From the NCBI RefSeq assembly GCF_015062915.1, contig NZ_SUTJ01000004.1, positions 107,681-171,680 on the forward strand: a stretch of DNA of 64,000 nucleotides, written 5' to 3'. Within the stretch, counting starts at the first letter, position 1. Every line of letters starts with the position of its first letter. This DNA is from Methanobrevibacter thaueri (lineage in GTDB: Archaea > Methanobacteriota > Methanobacteria > Methanobacteriales > Methanobacteriaceae). Positions 8,811-18,842 of the stretch are shown here, piece after piece. A model generated the notes under the pieces. That model did no database searches, was not told the DNA's origin, and was given only the letters and a program-made list of their open reading frames with translations. The position numbers and the translations under genes were made by a program.

Positions 8811-8928
8811 TATACCATCCTAATATTTAAGTAATTTTGATTGAACAACTACTCTCACTATATTTATATATTTTTAGTTAAATAAATAATAGTACTTATT
8901 TTTATTAATTTAAAACTGTGATGATTAA

Positions 8929-10599
8929 ATGAATGATTTAGAAGAAATTATCTATAAGCATGCTTTACTCAATGCAGCCAAACATAAGGGTTCAGCAAAT
9001 CCAGGTGCTGTAATGGGTTCAATCATGTCAAACGAACCTGAACTCAGAAGTAAGGCAAAAGAAATCGGTCCAATGTCCGGTAAGATTGTAGCAAAAGTAA
9101 ATGCATTGTCTCCAGAAGAGCAACAGGCTGAAATGGAAAAGTTAGGTGTTGAAGTTCAAGACAAAAAACCTAAAGCAAAGGAAAAAGGCCTTCAGGAACT
9201 TCCTGGAACACATGAAAACATCGTATTGAGATTTGCTCCAAACCCAAGCGGACCGTTGCATATCGGACACTCACGTGCAGCAGTTCCTAACGCCGAATAC
9301 GTTAAAAGACATAACGGTAAATTGATTTTAAGGATAGAGGACACTGACCCTAAAAGGGTATACGAACCTGCATATGAGATGATTCCAGAGGATTTGGAAT
9401 GGCTTGGAGTCAATCCAGATGAAATAATCTATCAATCCGACAGGTTTGAAATATATTATGATTACGCACGTCAATTGATTGAAAAGGGTGCAGCTTACAT
9501 GTGCACATGTGACGGAGGGGACTTCAAGGAATTGAAGGACAATTGCCAAGCATGCCCATGCCGTGACAACACTGTTGAGGAAAACCTTGAATTATGGGAT
9601 AAATTCGACACCATGGAAGCAGGTGAAGCTGTGCTTCGTGTAAAAACAGACATCAAGCATAAAAACCCTGCAATCCGTGACTGGGTTGCAATGAGACTTG
9701 TTGATGAAACCCATCCAAGACTTGGCAACAAGTACAGAATCTATCCTATGATGAACTTCTCCGTAGCTGTGGATGACCATCTCATGGGACTCACACACGT
9801 TTTAAGGGGAAAAGACCATCTTGCAAACACTGAAAAGCAAAAATACCTCTATGACCATATGGGTTGGGACGTTCCTGAATACATCCACTATGGCCGTTTG
9901 AAAATGGAGGACATTGCACTCAGTACCTCAAAGGCAATGGCTGGAATTGAAGATGGAACATACTCAGGATGGGATGATCCAAGACTTGGAACACTCAGGG
10001 CTATTGCAAGACGTGGAATTGACCCAAGAACCATCTACAACCTGATTACTGAAATCGGTGTGAAAATGGCTGATTCAGCTATCAGCTGGAAAAAGATATA
10101 TGGTTTGAACCGCAATTTCCTTGAACCAATCGCAAACAGATACTTCTTCTGTGAAGACCCTGTAAAGATTGAGGTTGAAGGATATGAAGACGGAAAAGTA
10201 GATATTGAAAGACCACTTCACGCAGACCACATGGACAGGGGCAACAGGCACTTGCCGTTTGACGGAACAGCATACCTTGCAAAATCCGATGTGAATGATG
10301 GCCTATTCAGGCTGATGGATGCAGTCAATGTTGACATTAACGGTGAGGATGTAACATACCACTCCACCTCATTTGAGGATGCACGTGAAGCAAAAGCCAG
10401 AATCATCCAATGGGTGCCAGTAGATGAGAATGTCAACGTTAAAATAGTGATGGATGACGCATCCCTCAAGACAGGGCTTGGTGAAAGCGCACTCAAGGGC
10501 TTGACAGTCGGTGATGTCGTACAATTCGAAAGGGTTGGATTTGCGCGTCTCGATGAAGTCACTGATGATGAAATGATATTCTACTACGCTCACAAATAG
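8929..10599 (+). CDS. gltX: Glutamyl-tRNA synthetase, archaeal type
   Basis: The 556-residue protein has the class I signature FAPNPSGPLHIGHSRA (HIGH motif near residue 112) and a KMSKS-like LSTSKAMAG near residue 330. It also has the archaeal/eukaryotic GluRS/GlnRS beta-barrel C-terminal region. A small cysteine cluster (CTCDGGDF...CQACPCR) in the catalytic insertion may bind zinc. It charges tRNA-Glu, and also tRNA-Gln for the transamidation route used by archaea. A TATA box (about 8858-8870) precedes it. A small gene follows 8 bases downstream. Confidence 0.97.
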   Translation: MNDLEEIIYKHALLNAAKHKGSANPGAVMGSIMSNEPELRSKAKEIGPMSGKIVAKVNALSPEEQQAEMEKLGVEVQDKKPKAKEKGLQELPGTHENIVLRFAPNPSGPLHIGHSRAAVPNAEYVKRHNGKLILRIEDTDPKRVYEPAYEMIPEDLEWLGVNPDEIIYQSDRFEIYYDYARQLIEKGAAYMCTCDGGDFKELKDNCQACPCRDNTVEENLELWDKFDTMEAGEAVLRVKTDIKHKNPAIRDWVAMRLVDETHPRLGNKYRIYPMMNFSVAVDDHLMGLTHVLRGKDHLANTEKQKYLYDHMGWDVPEYIHYGRLKMEDIALSTSKAMAGIEDGTYSGWDDPRLGTLRAIARRGIDPRTIYNLITEIGVKMADSAISWKKIYGLNRNFLEPIANRYFFCEDPVKIEVEGYEDGKVDIERPLHADHMDRGNRHLPFDGTAYLAKSDVNDGLFRLMDAVNVDINGEDVTYHSTSFEDAREAKARIIQWVPVDENVNVKIVMDDASLKTGLGESALKGLTVGDVVQFERVGFARLDEVTDDEMIFYYAHK

Positions 10600-10607
10600 G
10601 TGAAACA

Positions 10608-11075
10608 ATGACCATGTTTACAAACGGATATTCAACACTGCAGATGCCTGAAGGCTTTGAGGCAGTCAACACCAAGGATGAGTTCAATGAACTCTACCTT
10701 GTCAACACCAAGATTCCAATGTCCATCAAGTATTCAACAACACCTACACTCGTGGGGCTTCCAAACATAAAGGAGGACTTTGAAAAGAATATTGTCAACA
10801 ATGACAGGATTGAACTAGTCAATTCAGATTTCATTGTCATAAACGATAACATTTACTATATGATTGTCTCCTCATTTTCCGACGGCGAGAATGAGCTTAG
10901 ACGCAATGAGTTTTTGTATGTGGAGGACAGCAACCTTTACATATTTGAATTCACCTATCCTTACGCTGACAGGGAATTGGATGATTTCTATCTAAACATT
11001 ATCCGATCTTTAAAAATCAGTGTTCCAAAATACATTGTTGAGGATGGTGGATACAGGTTGAATGAAATGGATTAA
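10608..11075 (+). CDS. Conserved small protein of unknown function
   Basis: A 155-residue cytoplasmic protein with alternating beta segments (GYSTLQMPEGFEAV, ELYLVNTKIPMSIKY, NIYYMIVSSF, LYIFEFTYPYADREL). The arrangement recalls PsbP/DUF1795-like folds, in which a short polypeptide forms a single alpha/beta sandwich, but there is no diagnostic motif. It starts 8 bases after the gltX stop with GGTGA ahead of the ATG, so it is probably co-transcribed. No signal peptide is present. No function can be assigned. Confidence 0.7.
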   Translation: MTMFTNGYSTLQMPEGFEAVNTKDEFNELYLVNTKIPMSIKYSTTPTLVGLPNIKEDFEKNIVNNDRIELVNSDFIVINDNIYYMIVSSFSDGENELRRNEFLYVEDSNLYIFEFTYPYADRELDDFYLNIIRSLKISVPKYIVEDGGYRLNEMD

Positions 11076-11103
11076 AAAAAAGAAAAGTTTTGTAAAAAGA
11101 TAT

Positions 11104-12573
11104 TTAATATATCTTTTTCACATCACTTGGTTTTATTGTAATATTTTGACGTCTGTACTTAACAGATATATCATCACCGTTAATGGCATAAACCTGACTT
11201 GAATAGGTTTCGCCTAAGTGATTGAAGATGATTTCATCTCCTTTTTTAAGAACGACCTCATTGTTGTTCAATTCTATTTTTATATTGTCTCTGGAAGGTT
11301 TGCTTTTTATTGCACCGACTTTTGGTCTTGCCAATTCTGGTTCCGGTGAATTTTTAGCCATGTTGAACACTCTTCTGGTGTTTGCTTGCCTTAACCTTTC
11401 GTCATTGTCCATTTGATGTAGCTGGTTGTAGTCAGCGTCAAAGTCAATGTGTCTTTCATTTATGATTGGTTCGTATGGGTCGTAGTCATTAACGTTTCTG
11501 ATGAATGATTCCCCATCATCTTTTTGAGGGATTTCCTCATTTTCCTGAACGAGCTTGTCTTTAACTTCCTGGAATATTTTGGATCCTTTGATTTTGTTTG
11601 TGATTTTGTCCAGGTCTTTTCTGTAGTCAAGATCCATTGGGTCATCTTCAAATAGGTTAGCGTCATCAATTGAAGCACCCATTTTGTAATCTTTTTTATC
11701 ATCAACTTTGCTTGGGGTCTTAAGTGCAGGCTCTTCGATTTCTTCACTTTCCTGTTTCAATAGGGTTTCAGTGATGTTGTCATCTTCGGAAATGCTTTCA
11801 ATGGTCTTTTCGCTTTCTTCGGATGCGCTGCTGATTGCCTCATCAATATCCTTTTGTGATGCTACTGACGGTGCTTCACTGGATTTTGTATCTTTAATTA
11901 TGTCGCTGATTTTTTCCTCTTTTTCCTCGTTGATGATTTCTTCAATGAGAGGTTCTTCAGTTTTGTTCTTGATGCTTTCCTTTATCTCTTCAAGTTCAGG
12001 GTCTTCGCCTTCTTTCTTGATTGTTTTGGATTCTTTTTCCCTCTCACTGTCTTTTCTTTTTGATTCTTTAATCAATTCATCAATTGTAAATAAGTCTTTT
12101 AATTCGGTTGTGTCCTTGTTATTTTGAGTCATAATATCCATCTGGCTTTGTTTAATTGGTTCTTGAAACTTTTCAACTGTATTATCATAATTAATAAGTA
12201 CTTGATTTTGTGATTCATATTCGAAGTTGTTTAATGTAATAGGTTCAACTTCGGGAACAATATAGGCATCGTTTTTAGGGGATGCCGGTTCTGATTTTCT
12301 AAATAAGTTATGTGATTTTTGAGTCTGTTGGGTGTTCTGTGGGGATAAACTACGTCGTTGGTTGGAAGGCTTTTGTTCATTATTGTTGCCGCTGAGTGAA
12401 TTGATTGTTTGCTTACCAGCGTTCAATGCGCTGTTTATGCTTTCACTGCTTGGCAGTATTGATCCTTCGTCATTTTCTAACTCATCGCCTCTATAGTGCA
12501 ATTTGACTAAAATTATTGCGATAATAGCGATGAGGGCTATAGTTATCCAAAGTATTATGGTAATGTCATTCAT
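11104..12573 (-). CDS. Membrane-anchored acidic protein with C-terminal SH3-like domain
   Basis: The 489-residue product has one N-terminal transmembrane helix (about residues 5-25, WITIALIAIIAIILVKLHY). About 380 residues of low-complexity, Glu/Lys/Ser-rich and probably disordered sequence follow. The last 60 residues form a compact beta-rich domain (VVLKKGDEIIF...SSQVYAINGDDISVKYR), like a KOW/Tudor-type SH3 barrel. The anchor, long charged spacer and small terminal domain suggest a tethered binding module, perhaps for nucleic acid or a protein tail. I recognise no family. It is convergent with the gltX pair and has its own promoter region of about 300 bases. Confidence 0.72.
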   Translation of the reverse strand: MNDITIILWITIALIAIIAIILVKLHYRGDELENDEGSILPSSESINSALNAGKQTINSLSGNNNEQKPSNQRRSLSPQNTQQTQKSHNLFRKSEPASPKNDAYIVPEVEPITLNNFEYESQNQVLINYDNTVEKFQEPIKQSQMDIMTQNNKDTTELKDLFTIDELIKESKRKDSEREKESKTIKKEGEDPELEEIKESIKNKTEEPLIEEIINEEKEEKISDIIKDTKSSEAPSVASQKDIDEAISSASEESEKTIESISEDDNITETLLKQESEEIEEPALKTPSKVDDKKDYKMGASIDDANLFEDDPMDLDYRKDLDKITNKIKGSKIFQEVKDKLVQENEEIPQKDDGESFIRNVNDYDPYEPIINERHIDFDADYNQLHQMDNDERLRQANTRRVFNMAKNSPEPELARPKVGAIKSKPSRDNIKIELNNNEVVLKKGDEIIFNHLGETYSSQVYAINGDDISVKYRRQNITIKPSDVKKIY

Positions 12574-12888
12574 AATTTCCCAACCCTTATTTAGTATATT
12601 TATATTTATGTTATATTCATTAATTTAAATATTGTTATAGTCAATGTAATTTTGATAAAAATGGTTTAAAATAAATTTTACATTCTGAATTATTTCCAAT
12701 TCACCTATTGAAATAGTAAATAATAGTTAACATGTTTAAAATAACTGGTTTAAGATTATTCTAGTGTAACTTCATTATCAAAAAGTTTTAGGTTAAATCC
12801 AACATTCTCATAAATTATTTTTCAATCACTTAATTTATATATTGCGAAAATAAAATATAAATTAGATTAATATTTATGAGGATTAATC
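12574..12888. other. Divergent AT-rich promoter region
   Basis: This 315-base space separates the acidic membrane protein (minus) from dapL (plus). It is very AT-rich, with TATA-like tracts at both ends (for example TTTATATATTG at about 12834-12844 for dapL). I found no open frame, tRNA or strong inverted repeat. Confidence 0.55.
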
Positions 12889-14124
12889 ATGGTTGTTAAA
12901 ATAAATGAAAACTATCTAAAATTGAAAAGCAGCTACCTCTTTGTAGAAGTGGCTAGAAGAGAAGCGGAATTCGCAAAAGCAAATCCTGATGCAGACATAA
13001 TCAAAATGGGTATTGGGGACGTAACCAAGCCTTTAGTGCCTGCAGTAATCGATGCATTCAGAAAAGCAGTAGACGAAATGGCAGATGGTGAAACATTCAT
13101 GGGATACGGTCCGGAACAAGGATACGGATTTTTAGCTGAAGCTATCATTAAAAACGATTACAACAAATATGGAATCGACCTTGACACCTCCGAAGTCTTC
13201 ATTAGTGACGGAGCAAAATGTGACACAGGTAACATTCAGGAAATCTTCGGAATCGACAACAAGATCGCAGTGACTGACCCTGTTTACACAGTATATGTCG
13301 ATACCAACGTAATGGCCGGAAGAACCGGTGAAATGGGTGACGACGGTATGTATGAAGGTTTAACATACCTCAAATGTAATGCTGAAAACGGTTTCGTTCC
13401 AGAACTTCCATCCGAACCTGTTGACATAATCTACTTATGTTACCCTAACAACCCTACAGGTACCACTTTAACCAAAGACCAGTTAAAAGTATTTGTAGAA
13501 TACGCAAAAGAAAACAAGGCAATCATATTATTCGATGCAGCATATGAAGTGTTCATCAATGAAGACAATGTTCCTCACAGTATTTATGAAATTGAAGGAG
13601 CAAAAGAAGTGGCTATTGAATTCAAGAGTTTCTCAAAAACCGCAGGATTCACCGGTACCCGTTGCGCATACACTATTGTTCCTAAGGAATTGAAAGGATA
13701 TGATTCCGAAGGAAATGAAGTGGAAATCAACCCATTATGGAATAGAAGACAAACCACAAAATTCAACGGTGCATCCTATCCTGTCCAAAGGGCTGCTGAA
13801 GCAACATACTCTCCTGAAGGCCAAAAACAAATCAGGGAAGTCGTTGACTACTACATGGAAAACGCAAAATTAATCCGTGAAAGCTTAACCGAAATCGGCC
13901 TTGAAGTCTACGGTGGAGTAAGCTCACCTTACATCTGGGTTAAAACCCCTAACGACATGGATTCCTGGGACTTCTTTGACATACTGTTAAAAGAAGCTAA
14001 TGTTGTCGGAACTCCAGGTTCAGGATTCGGACCTAGCGGTGAAGGTTACTTAAGACTCACAGCATTCAACACATTGGAAAACACTAAAGAGGCAATGGAT
14101 AGAATTTCAAAACTAGAATTTTAG
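12889..14124 (+). CDS. dapL: LL-diaminopimelate aminotransferase
   Basis: A 411-residue fold-type I PLP aminotransferase. The N-terminal [14 protein letters not shown], the [14 protein letters not shown] segment, YPNNPTG and the PLP-lysine region [17 protein letters not shown] all match DapL. The enzyme converts tetrahydrodipicolinate to LL-diaminopimelate in one step for lysine synthesis, the route found in Methanobacteriales. Three small genes follow closely on the same strand, but they look unrelated to lysine synthesis. Confidence 0.95.
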   Translation: MVVKINENYLKLKSSYLFVEVARREAEFAKANPDADIIKMGIGDVTKPLVPAVIDAFRKAVDEMADGETFMGYGPEQGYGFLAEAIIKNDYNKYGIDLDTSEVFISDGAKCDTGNIQEIFGIDNKIAVTDPVYTVYVDTNVMAGRTGEMGDDGMYEGLTYLKCNAENGFVPELPSEPVDIIYLCYPNNPTGTTLTKDQLKVFVEYAKENKAIILFDAAYEVFINEDNVPHSIYEIEGAKEVAIEFKSFSKTAGFTGTRCAYTIVPKELKGYDSEGNEVEINPLWNRRQTTKFNGASYPVQRAAEATYSPEGQKQIREVVDYYMENAKLIRESLTEIGLEVYGGVSSPYIWVKTPNDMDSWDFFDILLKEANVVGTPGSGFGPSGEGYLRLTAFNTLENTKEAMDRISKLEF

Positions 14125-14133
14125 GTGTTATAA

Positions 14134-14826
14134 TTGAAAATAATAGAAAAACCAGTTCAGATTGAAGAAGGAGATTCATTTAAAATATTATTATCAAAAT
14201 ATGGTGCAATTGCACTCGACAAGCAAGAAAACTTATCAGAATTAATTGGAGATGAAGCTGGCGATTTGGACATCGAAAAAGGCACATTGACCTTTGGAGA
14301 TATTGAGTTTCCCGTTCAGATTTTAGGATTTTACATGCAAGACTCACAACAATGGTCTTGGGCATGGGACAATGAGGACATCTTCGGTGGAGATTTAATC
14401 AAATCCGCAAATGAAATCAAGGCAATCGGAGAGGAATTCGAAATCAAGGAATTCACCTCCCCAATTCTCAATGCAGACTTTAATGATTGCCACACTTTGG
14501 CAATGACCGCTACAGGCATTTTGAAAATGGATGCTTATTATGGGGTTTCAGAAGAAGGATTGGACATCTTTGTGCTTATCAAATCAGATTTAATCGAAGA
14601 GATTAATTCCCCTAAAAAGTTCAGGGACACTTTCTACACTTTCCAAAAGAACTTCAACATCTACCCAAAAATAGCATTCGAATCATACACAAAACTTAAA
14701 GGTTATGGTTTCAAGCCACATGATGATTTCGCCCTTGCAAAAATCGGTGAAGCCCGTGTAATGGCAGGATATACCGAAAGGGGAAACGTTACAAGACTTT
14801 TAATCTTTGGTGACGATGAAAGGTGA
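14134..14826 (+). CDS. DUF6882-like protein
   Basis: A 230-residue protein starting at TTG, with GGTG 6 bases upstream and 9 bases after the dapL stop. The segment QWSWAWDNEDIFGGDLIKSA, followed by CHTLAMTATGILKMDAYYGV, is what I recall as characteristic of DUF6882. It is a soluble domain of unknown role found in bacteria, sometimes near immunity-like genes. The protein has no signal peptide or membrane helix. Its stop overlaps the region of the next gene start, and two more small acidic proteins follow in tight linkage, so the three form a unit trailing dapL. The family call is from memory and moderate. Confidence 0.68.
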   Translation: MKIIEKPVQIEEGDSFKILLSKYGAIALDKQENLSELIGDEAGDLDIEKGTLTFGDIEFPVQILGFYMQDSQQWSWAWDNEDIFGGDLIKSANEIKAIGEEFEIKEFTSPILNADFNDCHTLAMTATGILKMDAYYGVSEEGLDIFVLIKSDLIEEINSPKKFRDTFYTFQKNFNIYPKIAFESYTKLKGYGFKPHDDFALAKIGEARVMAGYTERGNVTRLLIFGDDER

Positions 14827-14830
14827 GGAT

Positions 14831-15427
14831 ATGGGCCCGGATTTAGTTGAGGAAATAGACTATCTGATAGAATTGCTCACTAAATCAGGATTCTTTTCAG
14901 TTGGGGAAATCATAGAAATATTGGAAGACCAGTTCATAGAAGAGGAGATTGATTTTTCAAATCATGAAATCTCATTAAGAGATTCTTCTAATGAAAATTT
15001 CTCAAAATTGGAAAAGGCATTTAAAAAGTTGGCTAGCGAGAATATTGTAGCTATCCATAACTGTGGCTTTGACATTGAGGAAGGGGTCAGTGACGCATTT
15101 GAGCTTCAGGTTCACTTGCTCAACAACAAATTTGAGGCTAAAGGCTTTTGTTTTTACACCTTTGAGGATGTTGAGGATGCGGTGTTTGATGATAAGCTGA
15201 AAATCACCTTTGGAGATTTTGAAAACGATGAGGCAAAGGCCTTGGAAATAGGTAAGGCAGTTGCAAGAACCTTGAAGGATGAAGGATTCGCTATCGATTG
15301 GGATGAGACTGTTAACAACCAGATTGAGATTGATCCTTTTAATTGGGACAAATCCTATGATAGTGAAAAGGAATATGAAATTGAAGGAGCATATGAAGTG
15401 TTTACAACCAGTCAGGTGTTAGAATGA
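14831..15427 (+). CDS. DUF6891-like protein
   Basis: I place the start at the ATG at 14831, preceded by GGTGAGG, rather than upstream TTG/GTG/ATG codons that lie inside the previous gene. The 198-residue acidic protein contains IVAIHNCGFDIEEG, then AKGFCFYTFEDVEDAV and LKITFGDFENDEAKA. This order resembles DUF6891, a domain of unknown function. It is soluble, with no catalytic motif I can name. It sits 4 bases after the DUF6882-like gene and overlaps the next by 4 bases (ATGA). Confidence 0.68.
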   Translation: MGPDLVEEIDYLIELLTKSGFFSVGEIIEILEDQFIEEEIDFSNHEISLRDSSNENFSKLEKAFKKLASENIVAIHNCGFDIEEGVSDAFELQVHLLNNKFEAKGFCFYTFEDVEDAVFDDKLKITFGDFENDEAKALEIGKAVARTLKDEGFAIDWDETVNNQIEIDPFNWDKSYDSEKEYEIEGAYEVFTTSQVLE

Positions 15428-16017
15428 ATGTAAGATCTTTAAAGTTAATCCGTGATGTAATTATCAATTCAGGCAAATGGGCATCAATAGAAATATCCCA
15501 GGACTCCATTTACATTGAGTTCAAGGATGTTGAGCTTGGAACTCCAAAGCATGACGAGGAGTTTTCATTGACCGTCAGGTTTGCAGGGGATTCATTTTTC
15601 ACAGCATTCTACAATAACATCTGGGATATTGAATTCATGTCAGGATACAACTTCAAGCATCAGTTGCTGAGTGAGGAAGTGTATTTTGAAGTCAAGGATA
15701 TCAAGTTCATTGATTTCGAGTATCTCAATACTTTCTTCTATAATTTCAAAAAGGAAAAGACCATTTCAAGCGTGGATGATTTTGACATTCACAACATCAG
15801 AAATGACTTTTTCATGCTTGTAGAAACAAAGGACATTGCCTTTGTCGTTGGCGGAAATCAAATGGATTTCTTCTCACCGTTCGAAAGGCTTGATGATGCT
15901 TCATTGAGAGAGTTGTCCAATCAGTGGATGCTTTACTTCCTGAATTATCATATGAAAAGAAACCTTATCAAGGACCCAATGTGTGAAAATCATCCGTTGA
16001 GATATACTAACAAATAA
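15424..16017 (+). CDS. Unknown acidic protein, third gene of the dapL-trailing unit
   Basis: A 197-residue protein whose ATG overlaps the stop of the preceding gene by 4 bases, so it is translationally coupled. It is rich in aromatic and acidic residues (SLTVRFAGDSFFTAFYNNIWDIEF, DIKFIDFEYLNTFFYNF) and predicted mostly beta with a helical C-terminus. I recognise no family or catalytic motif, and there is no signal peptide. An inverted repeat with T-rich flanks lies about 20 bases after its stop and probably ends the transcript. Confidence 0.65.
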   Translation: MNVRSLKLIRDVIINSGKWASIEISQDSIYIEFKDVELGTPKHDEEFSLTVRFAGDSFFTAFYNNIWDIEFMSGYNFKHQLLSEEVYFEVKDIKFIDFEYLNTFFYNFKKEKTISSVDDFDIHNIRNDFFMLVETKDIAFVVGGNQMDFFSPFERLDDASLRELSNQWMLYFLNYHMKRNLIKDPMCENHPLRYTNK

Positions 16018-16035
16018 CATCATATTGTTTTTAAG

Positions 16036-16068
16036 AATATCTGTTAGCAGATTAACTTAACGGATATT
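16036..16068 (+). terminator. Hairpin after the dapL-linked gene set
   Basis: AATATCTGTTA (16036-16046) pairs with TAACGGATATT (16058-16068), 11 positions with one G-U wobble, around an 11-base loop. T-rich sequence follows within 20 bases. Placement 18 bases after the last stop codon suggests a transcription-end or mRNA 3-prime structure. Confidence 0.5.
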
Positions 16069-16258
16069 TTACTTAATTTATTTTTCATGCTCGTATTAAT
16101 TATGAGCTCTCTTTTTAATTAAAACAATACTTTTTTCTTGCAATATTTTCCCATATTTTGAATGTTATTCAAAAAGCTTTTTAATTATAAATTATATAAT
16201 ATTATTGTTATGAAAATTTTACAAGATTTTCAACTATTAATGATTAAGGAGTTATTAA

Positions 16259-17278
16259 ATGACTTGTAGTATTTTAGTTGGTGGAGCATGGGGTGATGAA
16301 GGTAAAGGAAAATGTATAACTTACCTTTGTGACAATGACAAACCAAGCATAATAGCTCGTGCAGGTGTTGGACCAAATGCAGGGCACTCCGTTGAATTCA
16401 ATGGAGAAAAATACGGTTTAAGACTAACCCCATCAGGTTTCGTACATACCGGCGCTAAACTCATGATTGGTGCAGGAGTGTTAGTGAATCCGGATGTGCT
16501 GTTTAACGAATTTGAGAACTTGAAAAAATATAACGTAAAAGAAAGAATGTGTGTCGACCCAAGATGTGCAATCATTTCAAAAGAACATCTTGAAAGGGAC
16601 GTTAAATCAGAGCATTTGGCTAAAAAGATCGGAAGTACTGGTTCAGGATGTGGACCTGCAAATTCAGACAGAGTATTGAGAACAATCGACCTTGCAAAAG
16701 ACATTCCAGAACTTGAGGAATACATTACCGATGTGTCAGTTGCATGTAATGAGGCTATTGACAATGGTGAAGACGTATTCATTGAAGGTTCACAAGGTTT
16801 TGCTCTTTCACTTTACTACGGAACATACCCATTTGTAACAAGTAAAGACACCACTGCATCAACATTTGCAGCTGATGTGGGTGTCGGCCCAACTAAAGTT
16901 GATGAAGTCATTAATGTATTTAAATCTTACATTTCCCGTGTTGGTGAAGGACCATTCCCAACTGAAATGACTCAGGAAGAAGCTGAAAGCAAAGGTCTTG
17001 AGGAATACGGTGTTGTAACCGGAAGACGTAGAAGAATCGGATACTTTGACATGGAACTTGCAAAAGAATCATGCAGAATCAACGGTGCAACACAAATCGC
17101 TTTGACCTGTGTTGACAGATTATTTGACTGTGCACGTGTTCAAGACTATGATCAATTGTCCGCTGAAACCAAAGCGTTCATTGAAGACATTCAAACAGAA
17201 ACAGGTGTGCCAGTAACCATCATTTCAACCGGGCCTGACTTAAAAGACACTATTGACTTAAGAAAAGAATTATTATAA
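16259..17278 (+). CDS. purA: Adenylosuccinate synthetase, short archaeal form
   Basis: The 339-residue protein begins with the GTP-binding loop [11 protein letters not shown] (residues 8-18) and [10 protein letters not shown], diagnostic for Pur[16 protein letters not shown] and the guanine-recognition end TCVDRLFDC are also present. Bacterial PurA is about 430 residues; the shorter archaeal form is about 340, which this matches. It couples IMP, aspartate and GTP to adenylosuccinate in AMP synthesis. A TATA box (about 16180-16200) and GGAG before the ATG support the start. It appears monocistronic. Confidence 0.97.
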   Translation: MTCSILVGGAWGDEGKGKCITYLCDNDKPSIIARAGVGPNAGHSVEFNGEKYGLRLTPSGFVHTGAKLMIGAGVLVNPDVLFNEFENLKKYNVKERMCVDPRCAIISKEHLERDVKSEHLAKKIGSTGSGCGPANSDRVLRTIDLAKDIPELEEYITDVSVACNEAIDNGEDVFIEGSQGFALSLYYGTYPFVTSKDTTASTFAADVGVGPTKVDEVINVFKSYISRVGEGPFPTEMTQEEAESKGLEEYGVVTGRRRRIGYFDMELAKESCRINGATQIALTCVDRLFDCARVQDYDQLSAETKAFIEDIQTETGVPVTIISTGPDLKDTIDLRKELL

Positions 17279-17390
17279 TTCTTTTTCACTATTTTTTTTT
17301 AATTTAATCCTTTGATAAAAAAAGAATTTTTTAGAATTAGAACTTATTTTTAGTATTTAAATATAAAAAAAGAAAAAGGGTTTTCGACAT

Positions 17391-18575
17391 TTAGTCGTTA
17401 GCTAAATTGTCGAAGTATCCTTGGATGAATATGACTGGTGTTCCCTTATCACCGGAACCGCTGGTCAAATCACATAATGAACCGATTAAGTCGGTCAATA
17501 CTCTTGGAGTTGTTCCTTCAGTAATCATTTGGCCGGTCAAGTCAGCATCCTTATGTTTGATTTCCTCTTTGATTGCTTCTTTAAGCTCATCGCCTTTCAA
17601 GTCAGCAAACTTGTTATCGGAAACGTATTTCAATTTGATTTCATTTGGATATCCAACTAATCCGCTGGTATGTGCAGGTGAAACGACAGGGTCAGCCAAT
17701 TCCCAAATCTTTCCGACAGGGTCCTTGAATGCTCCGTCACCGTAAACCATTACTTCAATCTGTTTTCCGGTAATGTCAATCAATCTTTTTTGCACTTCAT
17801 TTACCAGTTTGTCACCGGTTATTGGGAATAATTTTAATCTTTCTTCTGTAGCCTTGTTGGAACCGAGCAAACCGAAATTAGGGTTGTAACCTGAATCACC
17901 GATTGGTTCGCTTAAAACTTGATATAATCCGTATACGTTGGCACCTAAATCCCTAAGAAGTTTTGTTGATTTTTCCCTTGTGTGAATATCACAGGTCAAT
18001 ACGTCTTTGGTATAGTCAAGTATTGTTTTAATGTCGTTTGAAAAGACAAACTCTACTTCACAGTCTTCGCTTTCAATCAGTTCACGGTAAAAGTCAATCA
18101 TGTTTATTCCGGTGAACGGATGTTTCCATGATCCGAAAGTTTCATTGTATTCATCTTCGGAAATCACGCTTGCTAAATTAAATTCACTTTCATCTAAAAT
18201 GTCTTCATCTAATATTCCATTTCCAACTTCATCTGCAGGGAATGAGGTCAGTAATGTGATTTTGTCCATTCCTCTTGCAATACCTTTTAGAATTATTGAA
18301 AACCTGTTCCTACTTAAGATTGGATTTACAACTCCAATGCTTTTGGATGGGAACTTGTTTTGAAGGTCTTGTGCAACATCATCAACGGTCACATAGTTTC
18401 CTTCTGAAATTCCTACAACTGCTTCGGTAATTGCAACAATGTCCTTGTCCTTAAATTCAAATCCTTCACTTTCTTTTGCAGCCATCAATGAATCTACGAC
18501 TATTGTGGCTAGATCATCGTTTTCCTTAATAATTGGTGTCCTTATTCCACGTACTACGGTACCAACACATCTCAT
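17391..18575 (-). CDS. F420-0:gamma-glutamyl ligase-family protein (CofE-like, long form)
   Basis: The 394-residue protein shows features of the F420 ligase family (PF01996): an N-terminal VVRGIRTPIIKENDDL, KDIVAITEAVVGISEGN and late YGDGAFKDPVGKIWELADPVV. True CofE is about 250 residues, so this is the longer paralogue carried by many methanogens, with an extra middle region (about 150-290). It may ligate glutamate to a coenzyme, but the substrate of this paralogue is not known to me. It is the only gene in its transcription unit, facing the TnpB element. Confidence 0.78.
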   Translation of the reverse strand: MRCVGTVVRGIRTPIIKENDDLATIVVDSLMAAKESEGFEFKDKDIVAITEAVVGISEGNYVTVDDVAQDLQNKFPSKSIGVVNPILSRNRFSIILKGIARGMDKITLLTSFPADEVGNGILDEDILDESEFNLASVISEDEYNETFGSWKHPFTGINMIDFYRELIESEDCEVEFVFSNDIKTILDYTKDVLTCDIHTREKSTKLLRDLGANVYGLYQVLSEPIGDSGYNPNFGLLGSNKATEERLKLFPITGDKLVNEVQKRLIDITGKQIEVMVYGDGAFKDPVGKIWELADPVVSPAHTSGLVGYPNEIKLKYVSDNKFADLKGDELKEAIKEEIKHKDADLTGQMITEGTTPRVLTDLIGSLCDLTSGSGDKGTPVIFIQGYFDNLAND

Positions 18576-18678
18576 TTTTTATTCTCCTTATAAGTGTTGG
18601 AATGAAAAATCCAACAACCCATATATTTTATATTTTTAATAATATTTATATTGAATGATTGAAATTATGATTGAAATC

Positions 18679-18783
18679 TTATGGCTCTGTTGATTTCATC
18701 CTGTTGAATATTGTTGAAAATATCAGAACAAGCACAATAAGTGTGATGTCAACCATCAGTTCGAATTGTTTGGCGTTCTTGAA
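18679..18783 (-). pseudogene. Short C-terminal gene remnant beside the TnpB element, possibly of a transporter
   Basis: On the minus strand an open frame runs directly out of the element boundary and encodes about 34 residues before a TAA stop: FKNAKQFELMVDITLIVLVL, then IFSTIFNRMKSTEP. It has no start codon of its own and reads as the last transmembrane helix and tail of a membrane protein. Its orientation is the same as the truncated sodium symporter on the other side of the element, so it may be that gene's end. If so, most of the gene between the two fragments has been lost. Confidence 0.45.
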
Positions 18784-18786
18784 CCA

Positions 18787-18808
18787 CCCCACCCTTAAGA
18801 GGGTGGGG
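18787..18808 (-). repeat. Right-end hairpin of the TnpB element
   Basis: CCCCACCC (18787-18794) and GGGTGGGG (18801-18808) form an 8-bp GC-rich stem around TTAAGA, 34 bases after the tnpB stop. Imperfect GC hairpins at this place are standard IS605 right ends. In TnpB systems they form the 3-prime scaffold of the omega RNA, whose guide would be the flanking host bases beginning near 18782 on the minus strand. Confidence 0.75.
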
Positions 18809-18842
18809 ATTCCTGAATTTTTTTTCATTTGATTGGTTAATT

